A stretch of DNA of 9,920 nt from Desulfotomaculum sp. Lineage in GTDB: Bacteria > Bacillota > Desulfotomaculia > Desulfotomaculales > Ammonificaceae. A program made the position numbers and the translations under genes. The notes below the pieces were generated by a model that had not been told where the DNA came from, ran no database searches, and saw only the letters and a program-made list of their open reading frames with translations. The stretch is taken from NCBI GenBank assembly GCA_012961725.1, contig DTYU01000119.1, positions 1 through 9,920 on the forward strand, read 5' to 3'. Positions 1-6,367 of this stretch are shown piece by piece (position 1 is the stretch's first letter; each line of letters begins with the position of its first letter).

Positions 1-723
1 AACATCCGCTCGGCCACCTTTTACCCGGTGCTGATCCTTTCTTTCGCCACCTTGGTGGTCTTGGGTATGATGTTTTTCATCGTGCCGCTCTTTGTGAACT
101 TCTTCCCGGCGGGGCTTGAGCTGCCGCTGGCGACAAAGATCATCGTTGGGCTCTCAGAGTCCCTGCGGCATTTCTGGTACTTTTGGATATTGGGCGTGGC
201 CGGTATCGTGTTCGGTATCAGGTATTACGTCAACAGCCCCTCCGGCCGCCGGGCGTGGGACCGTTTGAAGTTCCGCGTCCCGGCGTTCGGGCCGGTCTTT
301 CACCGCGCCACCACCGCCCGTTTTCTGCGGACGTTAGCGACTCTCTTGGGCGGAGGCATCCCGGTGCTGCAGGCGCTTGAGGCATCGGGGGCGGCGGCAG
401 GCAACAGCCTGGTCGCCGAAGCGGCCGCGGCCGCCGCAGAGAAGATCCAAGAAGGCAAGAGCATCGCCGGGCCCCTGGAGGAGAGCGGCTTTTTCCCGCC
501 GATGGTCATCCAGATGGTGGCGATTGGCGAGGAGTCGGGTGCGCTGCCCTTTCTCCTGACCAGGGTGGCCGAGTTCTACGAAGAGGAAGTGGCGACGATG
601 ACGAAGGGCTTAGCTGCGGTCATCGAGCCGCTGATGATCATCTTCGTCGGCTGTATCGTAGCGGTAATCATTCTTTCGCTCTATCTGCCGATCTTTTTGG
701 TGGTGACGACGGTGGGAACCTAA
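1..723 (+). CDS. pilC: PilC/GspF-family pilus platform protein, 3' part only
   Basis: The reading frame is open from base 1, so the gene begins upstream of the window and only about the last 240 codons are seen. It ends in tandem TAA TAA (721-726). The visible part has a hydrophobic segment straight away (residues about 8-36 of the fragment, ending in VPLF and NFFP), a second at about 58-78, the second T2SF domain (with RFLRTLATLLGGGIPVLQAL and, later, IGEESGALPFLL), and a last membrane segment close to the C-terminus (LMIIFVGCIVAVIILSLYLP). This is the family's usual C-terminal architecture. PilC is the polytopic inner-membrane platform that couples the PilB ATPase to pilin insertion and extraction. 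It stands at the head of the visible pil genes, separated from the prepilins by a repeat-filled gap. The family call is secure; pilC rather than gspF rests on the neighbouring pilMNO and pilA. Confidence 0.93.
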   Translation, partial: NIRSATFYPVLILSFATLVVLGMMFFIVPLFVNFFPAGLELPLATKIIVGLSESLRHFWYFWILGVAGIVFGIRYYVNSPSGRRAWDRLKFRVPAFGPVFHRATTARFLRTLATLLGGGIPVLQALEASGAAAGNSLVAEAAAAAAEKIQEGKSIAGPLEESGFFPPMVIQMVAIGEESGALPFLLTRVAEFYEEEVATMTKGLAAVIEPLMIIFVGCIVAVIILSLYLPIFLVVTTVGT

Positions 724-751
724 TAACTTGCGGGAAGAGACTTTAGGGTCA

Positions 752-814
752 GTTCACGGTTCACGGTTCGAGGTTCAACGTTTAACGTTCTAAGTTCTAT
801 GTTCTATGTTCGAG
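752..814 (+). repeat. Heptamer tandem array A, GTTCNAN-type, nine units
   Basis: Nine contiguous 7-bp units, each starting GTT, consensus GTTCNAN. Two adjacent pairs of units are identical (752-765 and 794-807) and the others differ at the last three positions. The unit length never slips across 63 bp. The array lies 29 bp after the pilC stop and 161 bp before pilV. The GTTCTAA/GTTCAAG units that recur at 8665-8685 after pilB belong to the same family. No reading frame or RNA family explains it. Confidence 0.9.
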
Positions 815-833
815 AGGGAAGGACCAGCACAAG

Positions 834-960
834 CCTAAACGTTGAACGGACCCCTGACCCGATCCCCACAGCCCTAACCTTGAACGTCGAACGGACCATA
901 AAGGTGCATCCCCTCAAGCCTGAACTTAGAACGGACCCAAAACCCGGTCCCTATAGCCTA
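834..960 (-). repeat. Array B: heptamer-phased composite repeats inverted relative to array A
   Basis: Two 42-bp copies (834-875 and 919-960) align without gaps, with about 32 of 42 positions identical, each divisible into six heptamers. A shorter partial copy lies between them (876-897). All three contain the core GAACGGACC (845-853, 889-897, 930-938). Read on the minus strand the units start GTTC, like array A. Bases 836-847 are the exact reverse complement of 773-784, so A and B form an inverted pair with about 51 bp between the perfect arms. The right edge is 14 bp before the pilV start, so the repeats occupy the whole pilV leader. Confidence 0.8.
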
Positions 961-974
961 AGGGAAGTGGGAAG

Positions 975-2438
975 ATGAGAGACTGGCGGGAGAAAACAGC
1001 CAAGATACTCAGAGGGAACCGCGGTTTCACCGTCGCCGAAATGCTCGTGTCGCTGACGGTGCTGGCGATCGCGCTCTTGGCGTTTGTCCCGCTTTTGGTG
1101 CACATCAGCGAAGGCACCCAGGCCAACCGCGCCCGGCTTGTGGCAACAAATTTGGCGGGAAGCATCCTCGAGCAGATCCGCGGGCTGCCGTATAACAAAA
1201 TCGGTTTGGTGGGCGGCAACCCGGACGGTGTGATTGAGCCCTCCGCCACCGTCACGGTAGACGGTCTGCCCTATAATGTGGAGACCCGCATCTGGTGGGT
1301 CGAGGACACCAGTGACGACGACGCGGCCGGGAACGACCCGATCCCGTACGACTACAAGCGGGTACAGGTCACGGTCTCGGCTCCCGGTCTCTTTACCGGC
1401 CGGGTGACGATGACCGCCGATATCCACACCCTGAGTTCGATGGAGGGGGAAGAGGAGGCCTTCCCGGGCGGTAACATCCGCGCCGAGGCCTACCGGGGCT
1501 GGAAGCCTGACCCCGCGGCGGATCCCGAGCCGGTGGAGGACGTGCGTATTGACCTGACTGCCGGCCCTGATGCGCCGCAGACCCACTGGACGGATGACGT
1601 GGGCAAGGTTCTTTTCGCGATCCTTGGTGCGGGCACTTACACGGTCGAAGCAGATGCAAGCGGCCTCGGCATGATGGTCCGGCCGGACCTGGCGGCGCAG
1701 GAGGTTGAAGTGGTCGATGCGATCACGATGCCGGTGGTCTTTGAAGCGGAGTACTCCTGCCACCTGTCGCTTCAACTGGTCGATGCAGAGACCGGAGAGC
1801 CCATCAGCACCGGCGGCGCCGTGTACCTTGAGCAGCCGTACGCCGACAACATCCTGGAATGGTTTACGGCAGATATGATAGGGTGGCTGCCGCGTGAACT
1901 TTTCGGCGACCTCTGGCCGGTGGGCGATGGCTACTCAGGCCGGTATGACCTGACGGTCTGGGCCAACAAGTATCTTGAGTATGTGCTCAGTGAAGATGAA
2001 GACGCACTCTGGGACGGCACCTTTTCCGGACCGGACGAGCACCGGACGGTGAACATCCCCCTTACCCGGGGTACGGCGAGCGTCACGGTGTTGGACGCTG
2101 ACAGCGGGGAACCGGTGGTGGGCGCCGCCGTTACGATTTCCGTGCACACCTATACCTATCACGGCGGTGTCTGGGTCGGGGACTGCTCTGATGTCAAGAC
2201 AAAGGATACCCCGCCGACCGGCTGGGTCTCATTTCTGCTGCCGGACAATGACCCGTACGCGCCGCCGGATCCGGCGGAGGAAGGGGACCAGTACAGTCGG
2301 TACTGCGTCGAGGTGACTGCAGACGGCTATGAGACCTTCGGTCCCGCACACGGCGTCTTCTGGGTGACCGGTGAACAGCAGTATGATGAGACGGGGCCGA
2401 TAGACACATACACGGTATATCTTGAACCTGTGTCTTGA
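975..2438 (+). CDS. PilV/GspI-like minor prepilin with large beta-domain extension
   Basis: 487 residues. A type III signal is clear: a basic leader, then GFTVAE, so prepilin peptidase should cleave after Gly17, leaving Phe18 at +1 and Glu22 at +5, followed by a hydrophobic helix to about residue 45. The region to about residue 160 is ordinary pseudopilin size (GspI/PilV-like). The remainder, about 325 residues, is unusual: three segments starting near residues 167, 260 and 366. The last two open with a similar pattern (LQLVDAETGEPI; VTVLDADSGEPVVGAAV), as in carboxypeptidase-regulatory-like or Ig-like beta-sandwich domains. They are acidic and rich in Tyr, Trp and Gly. The ATG at 975 follows a weak AGGGAAG site (961-967). 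Position before pilW and pilX-like genes suggests a tip-complex subunit, and the extra domains suggest surface display or adhesion (inference). The symbol pilV is plausible but is not assigned because of the atypical C-terminus. Confidence 0.85.
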   Translation: MRDWREKTAKILRGNRGFTVAEMLVSLTVLAIALLAFVPLLVHISEGTQANRARLVATNLAGSILEQIRGLPYNKIGLVGGNPDGVIEPSATVTVDGLPYNVETRIWWVEDTSDDDAAGNDPIPYDYKRVQVTVSAPGLFTGRVTMTADIHTLSSMEGEEEAFPGGNIRAEAYRGWKPDPAADPEPVEDVRIDLTAGPDAPQTHWTDDVGKVLFAILGAGTYTVEADASGLGMMVRPDLAAQEVEVVDAITMPVVFEAEYSCHLSLQLVDAETGEPISTGGAVYLEQPYADNILEWFTADMIGWLPRELFGDLWPVGDGYSGRYDLTVWANKYLEYVLSEDEDALWDGTFSGPDEHRTVNIPLTRGTASVTVLDADSGEPVVGAAVTISVHTYTYHGGVWVGDCSDVKTKDTPPTGWVSFLLPDNDPYAPPDPAEEGDQYSRYCVEVTADGYETFGPAHGVFWVTGEQQYDETGPIDTYTVYLEPVS

Positions 2439-2471
2439 TAGGCAAGAGCGTGCTTGCACCTGAGGTCCTGA

Positions 2472-2503
2472 GGAGCATGCAGGGTGAACTGAGTGCATGC
2501 TCC
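2472..2503 (+). promoter_or_regulatory. Perfect 10-bp inverted repeat just before the pilW ribosome site
   Basis: Bases 2472-2481 (GGAGCATGCA) are the exact reverse complement of 2494-2503, with a 12-base loop. The hairpin ends one base before the AAGGAGGTGA ribosome site at 2505-2514. It is not followed by a T run, so it is not an intrinsic terminator. It could stabilise the mRNA end, act in coupling from pilV, or modulate pilW initiation. An 8-bp tandem duplication (2459-2474) sits immediately upstream. Confidence 0.6.
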
Positions 2504-2504
2504 C

Positions 2505-2514
2505 AAGGAGGTGA
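2505..2514 (+). promoter_or_regulatory. Ribosome binding site that decides the pilW start
   Basis: AAGGAGGTGA is a near-perfect anti-16S match. It is 5 bases before the TTG at 2520 and 14 before the ATG at 2529. The in-frame GTG at 2493 lies upstream of it, inside the hairpin. TTG 2520 is therefore the best start. Confidence 0.75.
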
Positions 2515-2519
2515 GGGAC

Positions 2520-3119
2520 TTGACCGACATGATTAGGAAGGCTTTGGGCAGCGAGCGCGGCCTCTCCCTGGTGGAGCTGATGGTTGCCTTGGCCTTGATC
2601 GTCGTGGTACTCGGACCGGTATACCAGTACTTCCACTACGGCTACAGCGGCTGGAACCGGGCCTCCGCGGAGGCGCGGGTGATTCAGGACGCGCGGCTCT
2701 TACTCATCCAGATGAGTGAAGAGGTGCGCACGGCGCGGGTGGCGATTGACGGCGGCACCGCGCTTGAGGTGCAATCGGCAACGGAGCTTAACGTCTACAC
2801 AGATGTTGCGGGTGACGAAAAGCCGGAGAAGGTCTGCTACCGGTTGAACGGCACTGTCCTTGAGCGGGCCGTGGTTGAGCCCCAAGGCGATGCGTTTCCG
2901 TACACATACGGCAACCCGGTGGATTGGGAAACGGTATTACGCAGGGTGAACAACACCGAAATCTTCAGCACCCCCGATTTGGACGGTGACCCAGTCACGC
3001 CGAACTCGCGGGAGGCCGTGCACGTTGAGCTTTCGGTGGATGATCTTGACACACCGCTCACGGAGCCGCTCTCCGTCACGGCGACGCTGACGGTGCGCAG
3101 CAGGGGGGAGGCGGAATGA
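2520..3119 (+). CDS. pilW: PilW/GspJ-like minor prepilin
   Basis: 199 residues from the TTG start, chosen because of the ribosome site 5 bases upstream. The leader is MTDMIRKALGSERG followed by LSLVELMVALALIVVVLG: cleavage after Gly14, Leu15 at +1, the conserved Glu19 at +5, then the hydrophobic helix. The remainder looks like a pseudopilin globular head (YFHYGYSGW, then a segment with RLLLIQMSEEVRTAR), which resembles the GspJ/PilW family in length and in the position of the 'DARLLLIQM..E.R' helix. It is expected to be a minor pilin of the tip-initiating complex, inserted in the cytoplasmic membrane until assembled. The stop codon overlaps the next gene's start (ATGA at 3116-3119), which implies translational coupling. 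Membership of the prepilin family is certain; PilW rather than PilV or another minor pilin is from size, head features and gene order. Confidence 0.85.
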   Translation: MTDMIRKALGSERGLSLVELMVALALIVVVLGPVYQYFHYGYSGWNRASAEARVIQDARLLLIQMSEEVRTARVAIDGGTALEVQSATELNVYTDVAGDEKPEKVCYRLNGTVLERAVVEPQGDAFPYTYGNPVDWETVLRRVNNTEIFSTPDLDGDPVTPNSREAVHVELSVDDLDTPLTEPLSVTATLTVRSRGEAE

Positions 3120-4612
3120 TGCAAAAACCAAAATGCAAAGTGCAAAACGCAAAGTGCAAAATGAAAAGTGTATCGAAATTAAGGAGAGTGCTCGGCGGGC
3201 AGGAGGGGATCGTGCTGCCGGTCGTGGTGGCGGTGATCGCCGTCATCACCACCGTGGGGTTCACCGCGGCTTCGGTGGTCGGCGACCAGGCGATGATGGG
3301 AAGCCGCTATACCGGCGGGGAGGAGGCTTTGGCTTACGCCGAGGCCGGTCTTTACAAGTATCTCTGGCACCTGAACAAGGACTCAAAATACTACGAAAAA
3401 GACGAGGCCGACAAGGGTCCGGACGAAGCGCTCTTGGGCGTGGAAACGCCCTTTCAGGACGGGTATTACTATCTGGAGGTTGATCCGCCTACGGCGGACG
3501 AGCCTGTGGTGACGATCAGGTCAACCGGGTGGCCGGCGAGCGACCCGACCAACCGGCGTACCATCGAGGTGCAGGTTCACAAGCGACAGTTCTGCCAACA
3601 TGTCTACCTGTCGAATGAGGAGAAGGTGTGGTGGAACGGTGAGTTCCACAAGGTTTGGTGGTACACGGATGATGAGGTTCACGGGCCGCTGCATACAAAC
3701 CATACGCTCCACATTTACGGGCGGCCGATATTCCACGGCCCGGTGACCTACACGATTGGCATCGAACTGTGGCCAGGGAGTAATCCCGACTACCGTGCGG
3801 GGCCGCCCCAGCAGACACCGCCGCTAACCTTCCCACCTTCAAACAGCCAGCTGATGACCCAGGCCCAGTACCAGGGGTATTACTACCAAGGAAGAACCTG
3901 CATCTTTATCGACGGGGATCAGCTTAGAATCCGCAACCAAGCCGGCGACATAGAAGTGAGGCCTCTGCCGTCAAACGGCGTTATTTACGTCAACGGCACA
4001 GTCGATTATGACGAGGACAGGAGAGAGAAATGGCAGCTTGATAAAGGCAACGTCTTCATCGCGGGCGAGCTTGACGGCCGGCTTACCGTCGCTGCGGCGA
4101 ACAACATCTATGTGTGTGCCAAAGACCCGACGGATTATGACTACTGGACGGCAGAGTGGGCGGGCGGCGTCCGGTATGCCAACGAGGACTTTGACCCTGA
4201 CGGCGGCATGACCGACGATATGTTGGGGCTGGTCGCAAACGGCTACGTACGCATCTTGCACTATTATTGGCCTGATGACAGTTACGACCATCATAGCCCG
4301 TATTTCAGCAGGCCGCCTTATGATGTGGCGCCTTATAACATCACCATTCACGGCGCTGTCTTTGCACTCGATTGGTCCTGGGAGTACGAGTATTTTTGGG
4401 ACCGGCCGGTCAAGGGGACAATCTACTTGGTGGGCTCTATCATCCAGCAGTACCGGGGTGGTGTAGGTACCTTCTACTCGGGATCTGGCGCCCAACGCAG
4501 CGGGTACCTGAAGGACTACCGCCACGACCCACGGATGCTGTACGACACGCCGCCGCACTTCCTGGAGCCGGTAAACGCCGGGTGGCAGATCGTCAGTTGG
4601 GACCGGATTTAA
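3116..4612 (+). CDS. PilX/GspK-like large minor pilin (tip subunit)
   Basis: 498 residues from ATG 3116; the next ATG (3119) is in frame too, and GGGGAG (3105-3110) serves either. Residues 2-16 are lysine/cysteine/glutamine rich because they are encoded by a 7-bp array, giving a 7-residue peptide repeat. After a basic stretch comes EGIVLPVVVAVIAVI, a hydrophobic helix, then EEALAYAEAGLYK, the AEAG signature usual in PilX-type and DUF4900-type proteins. If processed, cleavage is after Gly31; position +5 is Val, not Glu, as in GspK-type tip pseudopilins. The rest (about 430 residues) is very rich in Tyr, Trp, His and Asp, with repeated 'G.I' turns such as LHIYGRPIFHGPV and NITIHGAVFAL that suggest a beta-helical or beta-rich head. 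Third in the pilV-pilW-pilX order, it likely caps the fibre. The true start is uncertain: ATG 3161 and GTG 3188 (AAGGAG 3181-3186, only 1 base away) are less well placed. Confidence 0.8.
   Translation: MMQKPKCKVQNAKCKMKSVSKLRRVLGGQEGIVLPVVVAVIAVITTVGFTAASVVGDQAMMGSRYTGGEEALAYAEAGLYKYLWHLNKDSKYYEKDEADKGPDEALLGVETPFQDGYYYLEVDPPTADEPVVTIRSTGWPASDPTNRRTIEVQVHKRQFCQHVYLSNEEKVWWNGEFHKVWWYTDDEVHGPLHTNHTLHIYGRPIFHGPVTYTIGIELWPGSNPDYRAGPPQQTPPLTFPPSNSQLMTQAQYQGYYYQGRTCIFIDGDQLRIRNQAGDIEVRPLPSNGVIYVNGTVDYDEDRREKWQLDKGNVFIAGELDGRLTVAAANNIYVCAKDPTDYDYWTAEWAGGVRYANEDFDPDGGMTDDMLGLVANGYVRILHYYWPDDSYDHHSPYFSRPPYDVAPYNITIHGAVFALDWSWEYEYFWDRPVKGTIYLVGSIIQQYRGGVGTFYSGSGAQRSGYLKDYRHDPRMLYDTPPHFLEPVNAGWQIVSWDRI
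3120..3168 (+). repeat. Heptamer array C (TGCAAAR) inside the pilX-like reading frame
   Basis: Seven contiguous 7-bp units with consensus TGCAAA(A/G), beginning one base after the second possible ATG. Because 7 is not a multiple of 3, three units make a 7-residue period, seen as the two related heptads QKPKCKV and QNAKCKM. AT-rich composition contrasts with the surrounding GC-rich coding DNA. Unit gain or loss changes the frame downstream; see the finding on phase variation. Confidence 0.9.
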
Positions 4613-4623
4613 GACCCGTAAAG

Positions 4624-4679
4624 ACGAGTGATGGGTAACGAGTGATGAGTAATGAGTAACGAGTGATGAGTGGTGAGGA
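4624..4679 (+). repeat. Heptamer array D (A[CT]GAGT[AG]) filling the pilX-pilM gap
   Basis: Eight contiguous 7-bp units; ACGAGTG appears three times (4624, 4638, 4659) and ATGAGTA twice in tandem (4645-4658). The final, diverged unit runs straight into AAGGAG (4679-4684), the only good ribosome-site match before pilM. The whole gap after the pilX stop (4613-4697) thus consists of an 11-base lead, the array and the pilM ribosome-site region. Confidence 0.9.
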
Positions 4680-4697
4680 AGGAGTTGATTAGGTAGG

Positions 4698-5705
4698 ATG
4701 GTTCTATCGAAACCTTCAAGAGCGGTCGGCTTGGAACTTGATAACGGCGAGGCCCGGGCGGTGGAGCTCTCCGGCCGGTCGCGACCACCGACGCTGACTG
4801 CTTTCGGGCGGGCATCCCTGCCCGAGGGCGCAGTAAGCGAGGGAATGGTCAACGATCCCGAGGCGGTCGGGACGGCGTTAGGAAGGCTGTGGGCCGAGGG
4901 CGGCTTCTCATGCCGTGAGGTGGTCTTAGGCGTGGCGAACCAGGGTGTGCTTGTGCGTTTTGCCAACTTTCCTAAGGTACCCCAAAACCAGTTGGCGAAG
5001 GTGATCCGCTACCAGGCACAGGATCACCTGCCCATATCGATCAGCAGTGTGGTACTTGACCACGCCGTGATTGGTGAGATAAGCGGTGACGGGGAAAACC
5101 TCCTTGAGGTGCTCTTGGTGGCGGCACGGCGGGAGATGTTGGCTGCCTTCTTGTCGGCCCTTGAAACGGCCAAGCTGAGGCCCCACGACATCGATGTCTC
5201 TGTCTTAGCGTTGCTGCAGGTCCTGCCGGAGGAGGACCGGGGAAGGAGAGTGACGCTTGTCGATGTGGGCAGCGGGCTGAGCAAGCTCCTGATCGTGGCG
5301 GGCGGTGTGCCGCGTCTGGCACGGCTTATCCCGGTGGGGGTCAAGGAGGCCGCTGGTCTGCTTGGCTGCCAGCTTACAGACCTGATGGCAGACGGTCAAA
5401 CTCCGTGGCCGCAGGATGCGTTACTTACGTGGAGTGAGACCCTTGCTGGCGAAATCCGTTCCTCGCTCGAGTACTATCGCGAAACGGAGGGTGACAACAT
5501 CGAAAAGGTGGTTCTTAGCGGGCGCGGGAGCAGAGTTGAAGGGCTAACGAGCGCATTGGCGGAGAGCCTCGAGATACCGGTGGTTGTCATTGAGCCGCTT
5601 TCCCGGCTCGCGGTGAGCGGTCGGGTAAGGAAGAACGACTTTTTCCGCGTGGCTGCTGAGTTTGCGGTGGTTATTGCCTTGGCGCGGCGCGGATTGGAGG
5701 CGTGA
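4698..5705 (+). CDS. pilM: PilM, actin-like cytoplasmic T4P assembly ATPase
   Basis: 335 residues, usual family length. The ATG is the only possible start in frame (TGA at 4686-4688 just upstream); AAGGAG at 4679-4684 is 13 bases away, longer than ideal, with AGGTAGG directly adjacent. PilM is a cytoplasmic FtsA/actin-fold protein that binds the N-terminal tail of PilN and links PilN/PilO to the motor. Visible features: N-terminal phosphate-1 region VGLELDNGEARAVEL (residues 10-24), the ANQGVLVRFANFPKVP and 'VIRYQAQDHLPI' segment typical of the family, a phosphate-2 loop LVDVGSGLSKLLIV near residues 190-203, and an adenosine-type motif VLSGRGSRVEGL near residues 272-283. The phosphate-1 loop lacks the usual DIGSS sequence (see findings). 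The end overlaps pilN closely, so the two are coupled. Confidence 0.93.
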   Translation: MVLSKPSRAVGLELDNGEARAVELSGRSRPPTLTAFGRASLPEGAVSEGMVNDPEAVGTALGRLWAEGGFSCREVVLGVANQGVLVRFANFPKVPQNQLAKVIRYQAQDHLPISISSVVLDHAVIGEISGDGENLLEVLLVAARREMLAAFLSALETAKLRPHDIDVSVLALLQVLPEEDRGRRVTLVDVGSGLSKLLIVAGGVPRLARLIPVGVKEAAGLLGCQLTDLMADGQTPWPQDALLTWSETLAGEIRSSLEYYRETEGDNIEKVVLSGRGSRVEGLTSALAESLEIPVVVIEPLSRLAVSGRVRKNDFFRVAAEFAVVIALARRGLEA

Positions 5706-5710
5706 GCAAG

Positions 5711-6367
5711 ATGGTAAGAATCAGTCTCTTGCCGCCAGAACTTGAGGCCGAGCGGCAGGCCAGGCGCCGGCGCAGGCAGTTCTTCTTGGGGAGTGCAGCG
5801 GTCCTTAGTGTCTTTGTGGCCCTGTACTTAGCTGCAGCCGCTGTCACTGTATACAGCAACGCACAACTGCGACAACTCGAGACCGAGCGAGCAGCCCTTG
5901 AGGTAGAGATGGCGCGCTACCAGAAGTACGCCCGTATGCAGGCGGAGGTCGAAAGGCTTAAGGAATTGGCTACCCAGGCGATAGGCAGACCGCCTGCCTG
6001 GCGAGAGACACTGCAAGCGATGGGTCTCTCCTTGCCGGAAGGAGTCTGGCTAACCGATTTCAACGCCGATTGGGAACAGGAGGAAAAGAAGCGGTCCGAG
6101 GGAAAAGCAAGGAAAAAGAAGGAGGAGCAAGCGCCTCGCGGTCCTGTTTGGGGAGAACTGACTCTCCGCGGCCGGGCGCTGAGCCATGGACTTGTGGCTC
6201 TGTGGCTGAGAGAGCTTGAGCACCTCTCCGGCGTGGAGGATGTCAGGTGCGAATTCGCCACCGAGGGCGAGGTTGAGGGCTGCCCGCTGGTTGAGTTTGA
6301 GGTCAAGGCCAGGGTGGAGCCGGCCCCGGCCTATCGGTTGGTTGGTGCGCCAGGGGGTGGCTCGTAG
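5711..6367 (+). CDS. pilN: PilN, inner-membrane alignment protein
   Basis: 218 residues from ATG 5711. A GTG at 5702 (overlapping the pilM stop as GTGA) would add three residues, but GGAGG (5696-5700) is only 1 base from it and 10 from the ATG, and MVRISLLPPE is exactly how PilN proteins usually begin. That ISLLPPE motif (the INLLP equivalent, residues 4-10) is the known docking peptide for PilM. An arginine-rich stretch (15-22) is followed by one membrane helix (about 24-46), a predicted coiled coil (about 50-80) and a periplasm-type/extracytoplasmic small domain. An acidic/lysine-rich insertion (about residues 118-140, EQEEKKRSEGKARKKKEEQ) is a low-complexity loop not typical of the family. 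It forms a heterodimer with PilO. The stop overlaps pilO by one base. Confidence 0.92.
   Translation: MVRISLLPPELEAERQARRRRRQFFLGSAAVLSVFVALYLAAAAVTVYSNAQLRQLETERAALEVEMARYQKYARMQAEVERLKELATQAIGRPPAWRETLQAMGLSLPEGVWLTDFNADWEQEEKKRSEGKARKKKEEQAPRGPVWGELTLRGRALSHGLVALWLRELEHLSGVEDVRCEFATEGEVEGCPLVEFEVKARVEPAPAYRLVGAPGGGS

Noticed and set aside
752..814. Possible CRISPR array
   Set aside because: The repeats are 7 bp, contiguous, without spacers and without cas genes.
951..1775. 274-codon open frame on the minus strand
   Set aside because: It lies opposite the pilV-like gene, which has a clear prepilin signal and domain structure; the minus frame is a by-product of GC-rich codons and has no family resemblance.
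2493..2519. GTG 2493 as the pilW start
   Set aside because: It lies within the hairpin and upstream of the strong ribosome site, which is correctly spaced for TTG 2520.
3971..4966. 331-codon open frame on the minus strand
   Set aside because: Covers the end of the pilX-like gene, array D and the start of pilM. Its 'SLVTHHSS'-like peptide repeats are simply the heptamer array read backwards.
5702..5710. GTG 5702 as the pilN start
   Set aside because: The GGAGG site is one base away, whereas ATG 5711 is well spaced and gives the usual MVRISLLPPE start.
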